A stretch of 64,000 nt of DNA from Crossiella sp. S99.2 (GCF_023094165.1 NZ_JALMDK010000002.1:323541-387540), one strand, 5' to 3'; shown: positions 45,498-55,580, counted from the first letter of the stretch. The notes: generated from the sequence alone by a model not told the origin. Made by a program: numbers and translations.

Positions 45498-46556
45498 GTG
45501 ACGGGACTTGCCGATATCGCGCGTGCGGCCGGGGTCAGCATCTCCACGGTCAGCCGGGTCCTGAACCGGCGGGCCGGGGTCAACGAGGCCACCCGGCAAC
45601 GGGTGCTCGGCGTGCTCGCGGACCTGCCCTACACCCCGCGCGGACTCGGCGCTCTGCAACGCACCGGCGTCATCGGCCTGCTCGTGCCCGAGCTGTCCAA
45701 CCCGGTCTTCCCCGCCTTCGCCGAAGCCCTGGAGACCAGGGCGGCGCGGGCCGGATACGGCTCGCTGCTGTGCAACACCCGCTCGGCCAGCCTGCGCGCC
45801 GACGGCGCCGACCACAACGGCGAGAGCCGGGAGCTGGTCGAGGAGGAATATGTCCGGATGCTGCTCGCCCGCGGTGTCGAGGGCATGGTCTTCGTCTCCC
45901 CGGAGATCACCAACGCCGAGGACGGCGGCGCGGGTTACTACGGGAAACTGCTGGCCGACGGCGTGCAGATGGTCTTCGTCAACGGCGGCGCGCCCGCGCT
46001 GGACGTGCCCGATGTGACCGTGGACGAACAGGTCGCCGGCTATCTGGCCACCCGGCACCTGGTCGAACTCGGGCACCGGCGGATCGGCTTCGTCTGCGGC
46101 CCGGCCCGCTCCCTGCCCTCCCGGCTCAAGCGGGCCGGCTGGTCCGCGGCCCTGGAAGAGGCCGGGCTGCCCGCCGACCCCGGCCTGATCGCACACGCCC
46201 CCTACGGCGCGGCAGGCGGCGCCACCGCGATGAGCGCCCTGCTCGCGGGCCCGCGGCCGAGCGCGGTGATCTGCTCCTCCGACCACATGGCCCTGGGCGC
46301 CATGCGTGAGGCGCACCGGCGTGGCCTCAGCGTGCCCGCGGACCTGTCCATCGTCGGCTTCGACGACATCCCCCTGGCCGCCTACTGCTCGCCCGCGCTG
46401 ACCACGCTCGCCCAGCCGATCGAGGAGATGGCCAGGGCCGCGGTGGACGAACTGGTGCAGCGGCTCAACCCGGCCGCCCGGCGCGGCGGCGGCAGTTACA
46501 GCCGGGTGTTCCGGCCGAAGCTGGTGGTCAGGGAGTCGACCGCGCCGCCGTCCTGA
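45498..46556 (+). CDS. LacI family repressor of the sugar importer
   Basis: 352 residues from a GTG. N-terminal helix-turn-helix TGLADIARAAGVSISTVSRVLNRRAGVNEATR with hinge, then the periplasmic-binding-like sensor domain (GVIGLLVPELSNPVFPAFAEALE, HLVELGHRRIGFV, SIVGFDDIPLAAY). Divergent from the importer genes with two matching operators between them, so local control is likely. Confidence 0.92.
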   Translation: MTGLADIARAAGVSISTVSRVLNRRAGVNEATRQRVLGVLADLPYTPRGLGALQRTGVIGLLVPELSNPVFPAFAEALETRAARAGYGSLLCNTRSASLRADGADHNGESRELVEEEYVRMLLARGVEGMVFVSPEITNAEDGGAGYYGKLLADGVQMVFVNGGAPALDVPDVTVDEQVAGYLATRHLVELGHRRIGFVCGPARSLPSRLKRAGWSAALEEAGLPADPGLIAHAPYGAAGGATAMSALLAGPRPSAVICSSDHMALGAMREAHRRGLSVPADLSIVGFDDIPLAAYCSPALTTLAQPIEEMARAAVDELVQRLNPAARRGGGSYSRVFRPKLVVRESTAPPS

Positions 46557-46563
46557 CCTCTGA

Positions 46564-46579
46564 GATGGTCTAAACCAAT
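46564..46579. promoter_or_regulatory. Second DasR-like (dre-type) site
   Basis: GATGGTCTAAACCAAT contains TGGTCTAAACCA, 11 of 12 identical to the DasR core TGGTCTAGACCA. It lies between the two LacI genes, about 100 bases before the second. Confidence 0.4.
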
Positions 46580-46679
46580 CTGATCAGGGGTCACTCGAAT
46601 GAGCTGGTCTTTCCTGGCTCTGAACACAGCTTGGTCACCCAGGCTTCACTAGGTGGTTCTGAACCGTTACGGTCACTTC

Positions 46680-47780
46680 ATGGCGCGGTCTTTGAACGCG
46701 CGGCGCCCCGCGACACTGGCGTCGCTGGCAGCAGAACTCGGGGTCTCCCGCACAACGGTCTCCAACGCCTACAACCGGCCCGACCAGCTCTCGCCGGAAC
46801 TGCGGCGCAGAGTCCTGGAAACAGCCCGCAGGCTGGGCTATCCGGGGCCGGACCCGGTGGCGCGCTCACTGCGCACCCGCAAGGCGGGCGCGGTCGGGCT
46901 GCTGCTCACCGAGAACCTCTCCTACGCCTTCCGCGACCCGGCGGCCATCGCCTTCCTCGAAGGACTGGCGCTGGCCTGCGAGGACGCCGGGACCGGCCTG
47001 ATGCTGGTGCCGGCCAGTCCCGAACGCGAGGACGTGGCCGCGGTGCACCGGGCCGGGGTGGACGGCTTCGTCGTCTACTCGGTGCCCGATGACGACCCGC
47101 ACCTGGCCGCGGTGCTGGAGCGCCCGGTGCCCACCGTGGTCTGCGACCAGCCGGAGATCGGCACCGTGGACCGGGTCGGCATCGACGACCGCGGCGCGAT
47201 GGGCCGGATGGCCCGGCACCTGATCGAACTGGGCCACCGCCGGATCGGCGTGGTCTGCATGCGGCTGGCCAGGGATCGCAACGACAGCTTCGTGCCGGTG
47301 CACCGCCAGCACGAGGCGCACTTCCACGTGCAGCGCGCCCGGCTGGAGGCGCTGGCCACCGAGTTCACCTCGGCGGGCGTGGACTGGACCGGCGTGCCGG
47401 TGGTGGAGCGCTTCGACCACACCATCGCCTCCGGCTCCACCGCGGCGGCCCAGCTGCTCGACCGCGATCCGGAGATCACCGCGATCATCTGCACCTCCGA
47501 CATCCTGGGCCTTGGCGCGATGGCCGAGGCTCAGCGGCGCGGGCTGCGGGTGCCGCAGGACCTGACCGTGACCGGTTTCGACGGCATCCCGGAGGCCGAG
47601 CGCCTCGGGCTGACCACGGTCCGCCAGCCGGTGCTGGAGAAGGGCCGGGCCGCGGGCCGGTTGCTGCTGGACACGGCGGATCCGGGCCGGCCGCGCACGG
47701 TCACCCTGGACACCGAACTGATCGTGGGCACCAGCTCGGGCGCGCCTAAGCCAGCCGCTCAGCAGTGGTACGGCCCCTGA
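46680..47780 (+). CDS. LacI family regulator, second
   Basis: 366 residues from ATG; a GTG nine codons upstream is an alternative. Helix-turn-helix PATLASLAAELGVSRTTVSNAYNRPDQLSPELRRRV, then the sensor domain with HLIELGHRRIGVV and TVTGFDGIPEAERLGLT. No transporter or enzyme adjoins it, so the regulon is unknown. Its 3' end overlaps the pentapeptide-like gene by 35 bases, convergently. Confidence 0.9.
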   Translation: MARSLNARRPATLASLAAELGVSRTTVSNAYNRPDQLSPELRRRVLETARRLGYPGPDPVARSLRTRKAGAVGLLLTENLSYAFRDPAAIAFLEGLALACEDAGTGLMLVPASPEREDVAAVHRAGVDGFVVYSVPDDDPHLAAVLERPVPTVVCDQPEIGTVDRVGIDDRGAMGRMARHLIELGHRRIGVVCMRLARDRNDSFVPVHRQHEAHFHVQRARLEALATEFTSAGVDWTGVPVVERFDHTIASGSTAAAQLLDRDPEITAIICTSDILGLGAMAEAQRRGLRVPQDLTVTGFDGIPEAERLGLTTVRQPVLEKGRAAGRLLLDTADPGRPRTVTLDTELIVGTSSGAPKPAAQQWYGP

Positions 47781-48966
47781 CCTCGAGCACCTTGCCCTTG
47801 CGGTCCAGCACCGCGCGCCAGCCCCGGGGCAGCCGAAGCCGGTCCTCGGGGTTGGTCAGCTCGACGTTCTGCATGCCCAGCACCTCGCCGATGTCGGCCA
47901 GGTCCAGGTTCAGCGTCTCGATGGTCGATTCGTCGAACAGGGCGGCGCGTTTGAACACCGCGCTTTCCAGGTTGACGTATTTGAACGCCTTGATGAAGCT
48001 GAAGATCGCGTCATCATGGAATTCCGTTTCGGCGGCCTGGACCTCGCCGTGGAACTCCGAAGTGCTGAAACTCGCCTTTCCGTAGAACAGGCTGCCGGTC
48101 AGCTCGACGGTGCCGGTGAAGGTGACCGCGTCCAGGGTGAATCCGGCGTACATCTCCGCATCGGTGGCGCTGAAGGTCTCCACCCGGCATTTGGTCAGCG
48201 CGAAGTTCTCCAGCACCGCGCCGGTGAGGTCCAGGCTGCACACCACCTCTTCCGGGGCGTTGCGCAGGATCTCCGCGATCAGCCGTTGCGCGGCCAGCCG
48301 GACCTGCCGTTCCCGGTCGTCCGCCCTGGTCTGCTCGTCCTCGGCGCCGGGTAGTTTCTTGGGTTCCTTGAGTGGCTGGATGTCATCCCCGGCGAGCTGG
48401 TCCCGCAGCGCCGCGTAGCGCTTGTGCTGGAACGGGCGGCGCAGATAGGAGCACAGCACGTCCACCACGGTCTGGGTGCGCTGCGGATGCGCCCGCGCCA
48501 GGCCCACCAGCGCGTGCAGCGCGCCCACCCGAACCTGGTCGGCCTCGTGCCCGAGCAGCTCCACCGAGCGGGCGAACCGTTCATCGGCCACCCGCTCCCG
48601 GTCGTGCGTGGCGCGCACGCCTTCCAGTTCCTGGCGGGCGACCTCCACGGTCTGCCGGTCGCGCTCGATCTCCCGCCGTTCCTCCTCGGTCCGCCGCCGC
48701 CGGTCGTTGAGCCACAACGCGTACAGCGCGATCAGCGCACCCGAGGCCACCCCGCCGGTCTTGAGCGCCTCGGCCCGGCCCGCGCCCGGATCGGAGCCCA
48801 GCAGCCAGCCGACGGCCAGCCCGAGCACGCCGATCGCACCGGCGATGGTGGCGCCGAGCATGACGCTCTGCTTGTCCTTGTCCGCTCGCCGGGCGCGCAC
48901 GATCAGCAGCACGACCGCGGTCACCAGGCCCGCCGCGCCACCGCCGATCCACAGCCAGGGCTCCAT
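47746..48966 (-). CDS. Membrane-anchored pentapeptide-repeat-like protein
   Basis: 406 residues. Two N-terminal helices (about 5-25 and 37-55, plus a weaker one near 72-88), a charged coiled-coil stretch (RRRRTEEERREIERDRQTVEVARQEL), a helical middle with VGALHALVGLARAHPQ, and a C-terminal stretch with degenerate pentapeptide spacing (FTGTVELTGSLFYGKASFSTSEF, VNLESAVFKRAALF). Membrane-bound, cytosolic repeat domain. Similar proteins are common in actinobacteria; role unknown. Confidence 0.75.
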   Translation of the reverse strand: MEPWLWIGGGAAGLVTAVVLLIVRARRADKDKQSVMLGATIAGAIGVLGLAVGWLLGSDPGAGRAEALKTGGVASGALIALYALWLNDRRRRTEEERREIERDRQTVEVARQELEGVRATHDRERVADERFARSVELLGHEADQVRVGALHALVGLARAHPQRTQTVVDVLCSYLRRPFQHKRYAALRDQLAGDDIQPLKEPKKLPGAEDEQTRADDRERQVRLAAQRLIAEILRNAPEEVVCSLDLTGAVLENFALTKCRVETFSATDAEMYAGFTLDAVTFTGTVELTGSLFYGKASFSTSEFHGEVQAAETEFHDDAIFSFIKAFKYVNLESAVFKRAALFDESTIETLNLDLADIGEVLGMQNVELTNPEDRLRLPRGWRAVLDRKGKVLEVRGRTTAERLA

Positions 48967-49113
48967 GTCCAGATTGTCTCTCCGGATCTGCCGTTCCTCC
49001 TGGTGAAGGATGTTTTTCCACCCGGACGGCCGAGAGAATGAACTCACAATTCGGCCATGCTGTCGAATTGTCAACGTGCGCCTTCGTAAATCCCGCCGGT
49101 TATCCTTGCCGCT

Positions 49114-49737
49114 ATGACTCAGGCGCCGCGCACACGGGGCAGGCTGAACCGGTCGCTGGTGCTGACCAAGGCCATCGAGCTGATGGACGCCGAGGGGCTG
49201 GACGGGCTCACCATCCGCGCCCTGGCCACCGCGCTTGGCGCCAAGCCGATGGCGATCTACACCTACTTCGCCGGCAAGGACGAGCTGCTCACCGCGGCCT
49301 ATGCCGAGCTGGTCGCCGCCATCCCGCTGCCCGTGATCGAGGACGGAATCGCGGGGCTGAAGCAGAACCTGCGGGCGCACCGGGCGGTCATGCTGGCCCA
49401 CCCCTGCGTGCTGCCGCTGGTGGTCCGGCTGGACCGGCCGACCGAGTACAACTTGCGGCTGAATGAGGCCGCCTTCGGCGTGCTGCTGCACCTCGGGCTG
49501 GCCCCGCGGGAGGCGATGCTGCGTGCCTCGGCGGCGAGCTGGCTGACGCTGGGCAGTGTCACCAACAGCACCGCCAAGGCGGCCACGAACCCGGTGGTGC
49601 TGCCCAGCGCGGCGGACTTCTCGCCGGAAACGCATCCGGCCCTGCACGCGGTGCTGTCGGTGCTGCCCGGCCTCAACGAGGAGGAGCTGTTCGAGGCCGG
49701 GCTGGACCTGGTGCTCGGCCCTACTTCCGACAGGTGA
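49114..49737 (+). CDS. TetR family regulator
   Basis: 207 residues. Helix-turn-helix LTIRALATALGAKPMAIYTYFAGKDELL near 33-62; the C-terminal ligand domain resembles TetR class C (NLRAHRAVMLAHP, LRASAASWLTLG). Convergent with the peptidase-like gene (17-base overlap). No target is evident; the operator-like repeat near the MFS gene at 10.4 kb is too far away to link. Confidence 0.9.
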   Translation: MTQAPRTRGRLNRSLVLTKAIELMDAEGLDGLTIRALATALGAKPMAIYTYFAGKDELLTAAYAELVAAIPLPVIEDGIAGLKQNLRAHRAVMLAHPCVLPLVVRLDRPTEYNLRLNEAAFGVLLHLGLAPREAMLRASAASWLTLGSVTNSTAKAATNPVVLPSAADFSPETHPALHAVLSVLPGLNEEELFEAGLDLVLGPTSDR

Positions 49738-51184
49738 GGTCCTTGGCGGGCAGGGTGCCGCCGAGCAGGTAGCCGGTCACCGCGCTGTCCACGCAGGCGT
49801 TGCCGTAGCGGGCGTAGAGGCCGTGCATGCGGGCATCGGTCAGGGTCACCAGCCGGGTCTGCTCGCCGAGCATCCGGCGCATGCTGACCGCCCCGGAGTA
49901 CGGGGTGGCCGAGTCCCCGGTGGCCCCGACCACCATCGCGCTGTGCCGCGCGGCCTTGATCCGGGTGGGCTGCTCCAGCGGCCGGTGCGACCAGTACGCG
50001 CACGGCCCGATCCCGGCCGCCGCCGCGCCGAAGAACGGGTACCGCCTGGCGTCCAGGGCCGACTCCACGGCGTAGCGGGCCGGGTTCCGGTCCCAGTCCG
50101 CGTCGGTGCACTGCACGGCGAGGAAGACCGAGACGAAGTTGTCCGCGGGGAAGGTGGCCAGCACCGCGTCCAGGAAACCGCGCACCGCCGGGTCGCTCAG
50201 CTGCCCGTCGGCCAGATCGGCGACCAGCCCGGCGAGCACCGGATCGCTGCGGTCGTTGTACAGCACCAGCCTGCTGACCTCGCGCAAGGTGTTGCCGTCC
50301 AGCCGCAGCTGCCCGTACTGGACCGGCCGCTCGTCCAGGGCCAGCCCCAGCTTCGCGTAGTGCGCGCGCACCGCGTCCGCGGTCGCGCCGAAGTGGTAGG
50401 TGGCGTCCTGGCCGGCGGCCCAGTTCACCCAGTCGCCGAACGCGGTCTCCGCGGCCGGACCCCAGCCCCGGTTCATCCCGTGCCAGACCTTGGCCGGGTC
50501 GATCGCGCCGTCCAGCACCATCCGGTCCACCCGGTCCGGGAACAGCTGGCCGTAGACCGCGCCGAGGTAGGTGCCGTAGGACCCGCCGTAGAAACTGATC
50601 CGCCGCTCGCCGAGCCCGGCCCGGATGACGTCCAGGTCCCGGGCGGCGTTGCGGGTGGAGGCGAAGGGCAACAGGTCCCCGGCCGCCTGCTCGCACTGCC
50701 GCGCGACCTTCCTGGCCTCCCGCGCCTCGGCCGCGAATCCGCCCGGACCGGGCAGCCGCGGCCACAGCGCGTCGAACACGGTCCCGGTGAACCCGCAGGA
50801 CAGCGGACTGCTCTTGCCGACGAACCGCGGGTCGAACCCGATCAGGTCGTACCGGTCGAGCACGTCCTTGGGGAAGGTCTGCGCCACCCCCAGCGGCATG
50901 TCCAGGCCGCTGCCACCGGGCCCGCCCGGGTTGACCAGCAACACCCCGTGCCGCTTGGCCGGATCCGCGGCCTTGATCCGGGAGATCGCCAGCTCCACGG
51001 TCTGCCCGCCCGGTGCCCGGTAGTCCAGCGGAGCACGCAGGGTGGCGCAGTCCAGCGGGGTGGCCGGATTCCCGTCGCAGTCCGTCCACTGTGGACTCTG
51101 CGGCGCCGCGGTCAGCGGCGGGGACAGGGAAAGCGCCAGGAGCGCCGTCAGGGATGCCACGAACGCGGCACGGCTGGTACGCAT
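49721..51184 (-). CDS. Secreted alpha/beta hydrolase, tripeptidyl-aminopeptidase-like
   Basis: 487 residues. Sec signal peptide (1-26, ends LTAA). Oxyanion segment VLLVNPGGPGGSGLD, nucleophile Ser in FYGGSYGTYLGAVYG, Asp in VGATGDSATPY and His in DARMHGLY, with the TAP-like C-terminal domain (CVDSAVTGYLLGGTLP). Family members remove N-terminal tripeptides or hydrolyse esters outside the cell. A hairpin lies in its upstream region. Confidence 0.9.
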   Translation of the reverse strand: MRTSRAAFVASLTALLALSLSPPLTAAPQSPQWTDCDGNPATPLDCATLRAPLDYRAPGGQTVELAISRIKAADPAKRHGVLLVNPGGPGGSGLDMPLGVAQTFPKDVLDRYDLIGFDPRFVGKSSPLSCGFTGTVFDALWPRLPGPGGFAAEAREARKVARQCEQAAGDLLPFASTRNAARDLDVIRAGLGERRISFYGGSYGTYLGAVYGQLFPDRVDRMVLDGAIDPAKVWHGMNRGWGPAAETAFGDWVNWAAGQDATYHFGATADAVRAHYAKLGLALDERPVQYGQLRLDGNTLREVSRLVLYNDRSDPVLAGLVADLADGQLSDPAVRGFLDAVLATFPADNFVSVFLAVQCTDADWDRNPARYAVESALDARRYPFFGAAAAGIGPCAYWSHRPLEQPTRIKAARHSAMVVGATGDSATPYSGAVSMRRMLGEQTRLVTLTDARMHGLYARYGNACVDSAVTGYLLGGTLPAKDLTCRK

Positions 51185-51197
51185 GTGCCAGAAACTA

Positions 51198-51228
51198 CGG
51201 GCCGTCGCGCACTTCGCGCGACGGCCCG
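51198..51228. terminator. Terminator hairpin after the otsB-GH15 gene
   Basis: A 13-bp perfect stem (51198-51210 with 51216-51228) and 5-base loop, 19 bases beyond the stop of the leftward otsB-GH15 gene and just before the next gene's start. Confidence 0.75.
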
Positions 51229-51246
51229 TTCGTTGGTGCTTTCGCC

Positions 51247-53775
51247 TCAGGCGTCGAGCAGCTGGGCGCAGCGGATCAGGCCCAGGTGCGAGTACGCCTG
51301 CGGGTGGTTGCCCAGCGAGCGCTCGGCCACCGGGTCGTACTCCTCCGGCAGCAGGCCGGTCGGCCCTGCACAGTCCACCATCTGCTGGAACAGCTCCTCG
51401 GCCTCCGTCCGGCGGCCGGTGAGCAGGTACGCCTCGATCATCCAGGCGGCGCACAGGTGCCAGCCGCCTTCGGTGCCGGGCAGGCCGTCGTCGCGGTGGT
51501 AGCGGTAGACGGTGACGCCGGAGCGCAGTTCGGCCTCGGTCGCGGTGACCGTGGCCTGGAAGCGCTCGTCCGTCGGGTCGATCAGGCCGGACAACCCGAT
51601 GTGCAGGGTGGCCGCGTCCAGGTCGGTGCCGTCGTAGGCGGTGGTGAAGGACTGGACCTCGTCGTTCCAGCCGTGCTCCAGGACGTCCGCGGCGATGGTC
51701 TCGCGCAGGGTGGCCCATTCCGGGTCGACCTCGCGGCCGAAGCTCTCGCCGAGGGCGAGCGCCCGGTCCAGGGTGACCCAGCACATGACCTTGGAGTAGA
51801 CCCGGTGCCGGGGTGCGGCCCGCTCCTCCCAGATGCCGTGGTCGGGCTCGTGCCAGCGGCGGGTGACCGCCTCGGCCATCGCCCCCACCATGCGCCAGTC
51901 CTCGTCGGTGAGCTTGCCCCTGGCCTCGGTCAGCTTCTTGACCAGGTCGACCACCGGGCCGAACACGTCGAGCTGGACCTGCTGGTTGGCCAGGTTGCCC
52001 ACCCGCACCGGGCGCGAGCCCGCGTAGCCGGGCAGGGTGTCCAGCACGGCCTCCGGGCCGAGGGTGGTGCCGTGCAGGGTGTAGAGCGGGTGCAGCCGCT
52101 CCGGGCTGGCCAGCGTGCCCAGCACGGTGTGCAGCCAGCCCAGGTACGCCTCGGCCTCGGCCAGCGAGCCCACCGACACCAGGGCCTGCGCGGACAGCGC
52201 CGCGTCGCGCACCCAGCAGTAGCGGTAGTCCCAGTTGCGCACCCCGCCGATCTCCTCCGGCAGCGAGGAGGTGGCCGCGGCCAGGAACGCGCCGGTCTCG
52301 CCGTGCTGCAGACCGCGCAGCGTCAGGGCGGAGCGGGCGACCAGGTCGCGCTGGGTGCCGGGCAGGTTCAGCCCGGCCAGCCACTCGGTCCAGTAGGCGT
52401 CCGCGCGGCCGCGCCGCTCGGCCTCCGGGGTCGTCGCGGCCGCGAGATCGTCGGTGCCACAACGGAGTTCGAGCACCACCGGCGAGCCGGGGTGCACCGC
52501 GACGATGGCCTGCGCGGTGTCGTGCTGGCCGTCGCTGGTGATCTGCCAGTGCACGCCGGGGGAGCGCAGCACGATCGGGTCCGAGGTGCCCAGCACCCGC
52601 AGCCCGTCGTCCTCGGCCACCAGCGACACCGGGACCTGGCCGAACTCCGGCCGCGGCGCGAAGGTGACCAGCGCGGTGGTGTTGCCCGAGATCACCCGCA
52701 CCAGATCGGTGCGCTGGGCCGGCGCGTAGTGGTCCAGGTAGTCGGTGACCAGCAGCTTGGACCAGCGGGTTTCCACGGTCATGGTGCCGGGCACGTAACG
52801 CTGGCCCAGCGGCAGGCCGTTGCGCTCGGGCTTGATCGAGAAGTGACCGGCGGAGGGGCCGCCGAGCAGGTCGGCGAAGATCGCGGCCGAGTCCGGCTCG
52901 GGGTGACACAACCAAGTCAGGCGGGCATCCGGCGTCAGCAGGCCGACCGAGCGTTCGTTGGCCAGCATGGTCAGCCGCTCGATCGGCACCGCCTGCTCGC
53001 CGTAGAGCCAGTGCCGGCGCTCCTCCAGCAGGAAGGCCAGCACCAGGGCGACCTCGGCGGTGTCCGGGATCCGGTACTCCGCGGCGGTCTCCCCGTCACC
53101 CACCTTGATGCCCAGGTCGGGGCCGGTGAGCCGGACGAATGCCTTCTCGTCGGTGACGTCGTCGCCGATGAAGAACGCGGCCGAGGCGGCGACCTGGTGC
53201 CGCAGCACGTCCAGGGCGTGGCCCTTGTCGGTCTGGATCACCGCCAGTTCGATCACCGCCTTGCCCTCGGTGACCTGGATGTCCGCCCAGGTGCACGGGC
53301 CCTGGCGGACCGCGGCGAAGACGCGCTCGCCGACCTCCGGCTCGGCCCGCCGGGAGTGCACCGCCACCGAGGCGGGCTTGAACTCCAGGTGCACGCCGGG
53401 GGCGTCGGTGACGATCTCCTCGATCGCGCGGCGGACCCGGGTGAGCCGGTCCTTGGCCGCGGCGTCGAGTTCGTGCACGAAGCCGACGTCGAACTCGGAG
53501 CCGTGCGAGCCCACCAGGTGGACCTCGGCGGGCAGTCTGGACAGGGTGGCAAGGTCGCGCAGCGCGCGTCCGGAGATGACCGCGATCGTGGTGGCGGGCA
53601 GGGCGGCCAGCGATCGCAGCGCGTTCACCGATTCCGGCAACGGCCGGGCACGTTCGGGATCGGCGACGATCGGGGCCAGGGTCCCGTCGTAGTCGCAGGC
53701 GACCAGCAGCCTCGGAGTCCGAGCCAGCTGAATGATCGCGCGCCGCAACTCGATGGGGAGGGTCTCGGCGGTCAA
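51247..53775 (-). CDS. Trehalose-6-phosphate phosphatase fused to a GH15 (trehalase/glucoamylase-like) domain
   Basis: 842 residues from a TTG with GGAGGAAGG upstream. Residues 1 to about 250: OtsB, HAD fold, with DYDGTL near 26-31, SGR near 70 and GDDVTDEKAF near 190. About 265-842: GH15 with RNWDYRYCWVRDA, GIWEERA...YSKVMCWVTLDRAL, and PEEYDPVAERSLGNHPQAYSH near the end. OtsB dephosphorylates trehalose-6-P; mycobacterial GH15 homologues hydrolyse trehalose. Both halves look intact. otsA lies 70 bases upstream on the same strand. Confidence 0.9.
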   Translation of the reverse strand: MTAETLPIELRRAIIQLARTPRLLVACDYDGTLAPIVADPERARPLPESVNALRSLAALPATTIAVISGRALRDLATLSRLPAEVHLVGSHGSEFDVGFVHELDAAAKDRLTRVRRAIEEIVTDAPGVHLEFKPASVAVHSRRAEPEVGERVFAAVRQGPCTWADIQVTEGKAVIELAVIQTDKGHALDVLRHQVAASAAFFIGDDVTDEKAFVRLTGPDLGIKVGDGETAAEYRIPDTAEVALVLAFLLEERRHWLYGEQAVPIERLTMLANERSVGLLTPDARLTWLCHPEPDSAAIFADLLGGPSAGHFSIKPERNGLPLGQRYVPGTMTVETRWSKLLVTDYLDHYAPAQRTDLVRVISGNTTALVTFAPRPEFGQVPVSLVAEDDGLRVLGTSDPIVLRSPGVHWQITSDGQHDTAQAIVAVHPGSPVVLELRCGTDDLAAATTPEAERRGRADAYWTEWLAGLNLPGTQRDLVARSALTLRGLQHGETGAFLAAATSSLPEEIGGVRNWDYRYCWVRDAALSAQALVSVGSLAEAEAYLGWLHTVLGTLASPERLHPLYTLHGTTLGPEAVLDTLPGYAGSRPVRVGNLANQQVQLDVFGPVVDLVKKLTEARGKLTDEDWRMVGAMAEAVTRRWHEPDHGIWEERAAPRHRVYSKVMCWVTLDRALALGESFGREVDPEWATLRETIAADVLEHGWNDEVQSFTTAYDGTDLDAATLHIGLSGLIDPTDERFQATVTATEAELRSGVTVYRYHRDDGLPGTEGGWHLCAAWMIEAYLLTGRRTEAEELFQQMVDCAGPTGLLPEEYDPVAERSLGNHPQAYSHLGLIRCAQLLDA

Positions 53776-53845
53776 CGCCTTCCTCCTACGTGGCGTTCGG
53801 GGCGGTTGAGAACTATGTGGGCGCGCCCCGGGAGATGGGCGCCAC

Positions 53846-55285
53846 CTATGTTGCGTTGCTCTGCGTGCCCAGGGCTTCCAGGAACGATCGAGCCCAGCGG
53901 TCGACGTCGTGGGTGAGGACCTGGCGGCGCAGCGCGCGCATCCTACGGCGGCCCTCGGCCGGATCAACGGTGAGGGCAGCCTGCAAAGCGTTCTTCACGC
54001 CGTCCAGATCGTGCGGATTGACGAGAAAAGCGCTCGTGAGTTCGGCGGCGGCTCCGGCGAACTCACTCAGGACAAGTGTTCCACCGAGGTCATGTCGGCA
54101 GGCCACATACTCCTTGCAGACGAGGTTCATACCATCTCGAACCGGTGTCACCACCATCACATCAGCGGCACAGAAGAAGGCGGCCAGCTCCTTGCGGTCC
54201 ACCGACTGGTGCAAATAGTGCACGGCCGGGTGACCCACCCTGGCGAACTCGCCGTTGATCCGCCCGACGCCGCGTTCGATGTCCTCGCGCATCTGCTGGT
54301 AGTGCTCGACCCGCTCCCGGCTGGGGGTGGCGAGCTGGATCATGGTCACGTCCTGTGAGTTGATCCGCTCCTCGGCCAGCAGCTCGTGCAGCGCGCGCAA
54401 CCGGACGTCAATGCCCTTGGTGTAGTCCAGCCGGTCCACGCCGAGCAGGATCTTCTGCGGATTGCCCAGCTCACGGCGGATCTCCGCGGCCCGCGCCTGC
54501 ACCTCCCTGGTGCGCGCGAGGGTGTCCAGCCCGGCGGAGTCGATGGAGATCGGGAACGCGCCCACCCGCACCAGCCGGTCACCCACCGGCACCAGGCCGG
54601 GCCGGGTGCGCACCCCCACCGCGCCCCTGGTCGGCTCCAGCCCGAGCAGCCTGCGGGCCAGCCAGAGGAAGTTCTGCGCGCCACCCGGTCGGTGGAATCC
54701 GACCAGATCCGCGCCGAGCAGTCCGCGGATGATCTCCCCGCGCCAGGGCAGCTGCATGAACAGTTCCACCGGCGGGAACGGGATGTGCAGGAAGAACCCG
54801 ATCCGGAGGTCGGGCCGCTGCTCCCGCAGCATCGCGGGCACCAGCTGCAGCTGGTAGTCCTGCACCCACACGGTCGCGCCCTCGGCGGCGATCTTCGCGG
54901 TGGCGTCGGCGAAACGCTGGTTGACCTTGACGTAGGCGTCCCACCACTTGCGGTGATAGGCGGGCGGGGCGACCACGTCGTGGTAGAGCGGCCACAACGT
55001 CCCGTTGGAGAAGCCCTCGTAGTAGTCGCGCACCTCCTGCGCGCTCAACTGCACCGGGTGCAGTTGCACCCCGGTCTCCTCGAACGGCTCGACCTGGGCG
55101 TCGGCCACCCCCGGCCAGCCGACCCAGGCGCCGCTGCGCGAGCGCAGGAAGGGTTCCAGAGAGGACACCAGTCCACCGGGACTGCGCTTCCAGCGCTCGG
55201 TGCCGTCCTCCAGCCGCTCCAGGTCCACGGGTAGGCGGTTGGCGATCACGATGAAGTCAGCCGTCGAGTCCATCGTGGTACCCAC
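53846..55285 (-). CDS. otsA: Trehalose-6-phosphate synthase
   Basis: 479 residues from a GTG with GAGGAGG eight bases upstream; an ATG four codons in is an alternative. GT20: [13 protein letters not shown] at the start, [58 protein letters not shown] and LSEFAGAA are all present. Joins UDP-glucose (or GDP-glucose) to glucose-6-phosphate; the product goes to the OtsB half of the neighbour. Confidence 0.95.
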   Translation of the reverse strand: MGTTMDSTADFIVIANRLPVDLERLEDGTERWKRSPGGLVSSLEPFLRSRSGAWVGWPGVADAQVEPFEETGVQLHPVQLSAQEVRDYYEGFSNGTLWPLYHDVVAPPAYHRKWWDAYVKVNQRFADATAKIAAEGATVWVQDYQLQLVPAMLREQRPDLRIGFFLHIPFPPVELFMQLPWRGEIIRGLLGADLVGFHRPGGAQNFLWLARRLLGLEPTRGAVGVRTRPGLVPVGDRLVRVGAFPISIDSAGLDTLARTREVQARAAEIRRELGNPQKILLGVDRLDYTKGIDVRLRALHELLAEERINSQDVTMIQLATPSRERVEHYQQMREDIERGVGRINGEFARVGHPAVHYLHQSVDRKELAAFFCAADVMVVTPVRDGMNLVCKEYVACRHDLGGTLVLSEFAGAAAELTSAFLVNPHDLDGVKNALQAALTVDPAEGRRRMRALRRQVLTHDVDRWARSFLEALGTQSNAT

Positions 55286-55449
55286 CGGGTCCGCCTCCTC
55301 AAGTCGACAGGGATCCGTGACCCGAGGTTATCCACAACCTCCGAGAGCTACCTGTTGGCGTAACGGCTGTCACAGTGCGCAATCGGGCGGTTGTTATGCG
55401 GTTCGCGCATCGCCGCTTACGATGTTCTCCGGCGTCCCGTTGACGCCAT

Positions 55450-55522
55450 GCCGGTGTAGCTCAATTGGCAGAGCACCCGCCTTGTAAGCGGAAGGTTACG
55501 GGTTCAAGTCCCGTCACCGGCT
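55450..55522 (+). tRNA. tRNA-Thr (anticodon UGU)
   Basis: A 73-base cloverleaf. Acceptor stem 55450-55456 with 55515-55521 (GCCGGTG/CACCGGC), D arm GCTC...GAGC, anticodon loop CTTGTAA with TGT, and T arm ending GGTTCAAGTCC. CCA is not encoded. No integrase or repeat adjoins it, so the site is unoccupied. Confidence 0.95.
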
Positions 55523-55580
55523 CGCGGCCACCTCGTCTGCTCGCCGCCTTTGGCGGCTTCGACGTGGCCCGTTGTTCATC

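Noticed and set aside
55450..55522. tRNA-Thr as the AICE attachment site
   Set aside because: It is 28 kb from the element, and no repeat of its 3' end is found near the integrase. The element ends are at the 19-base repeat.
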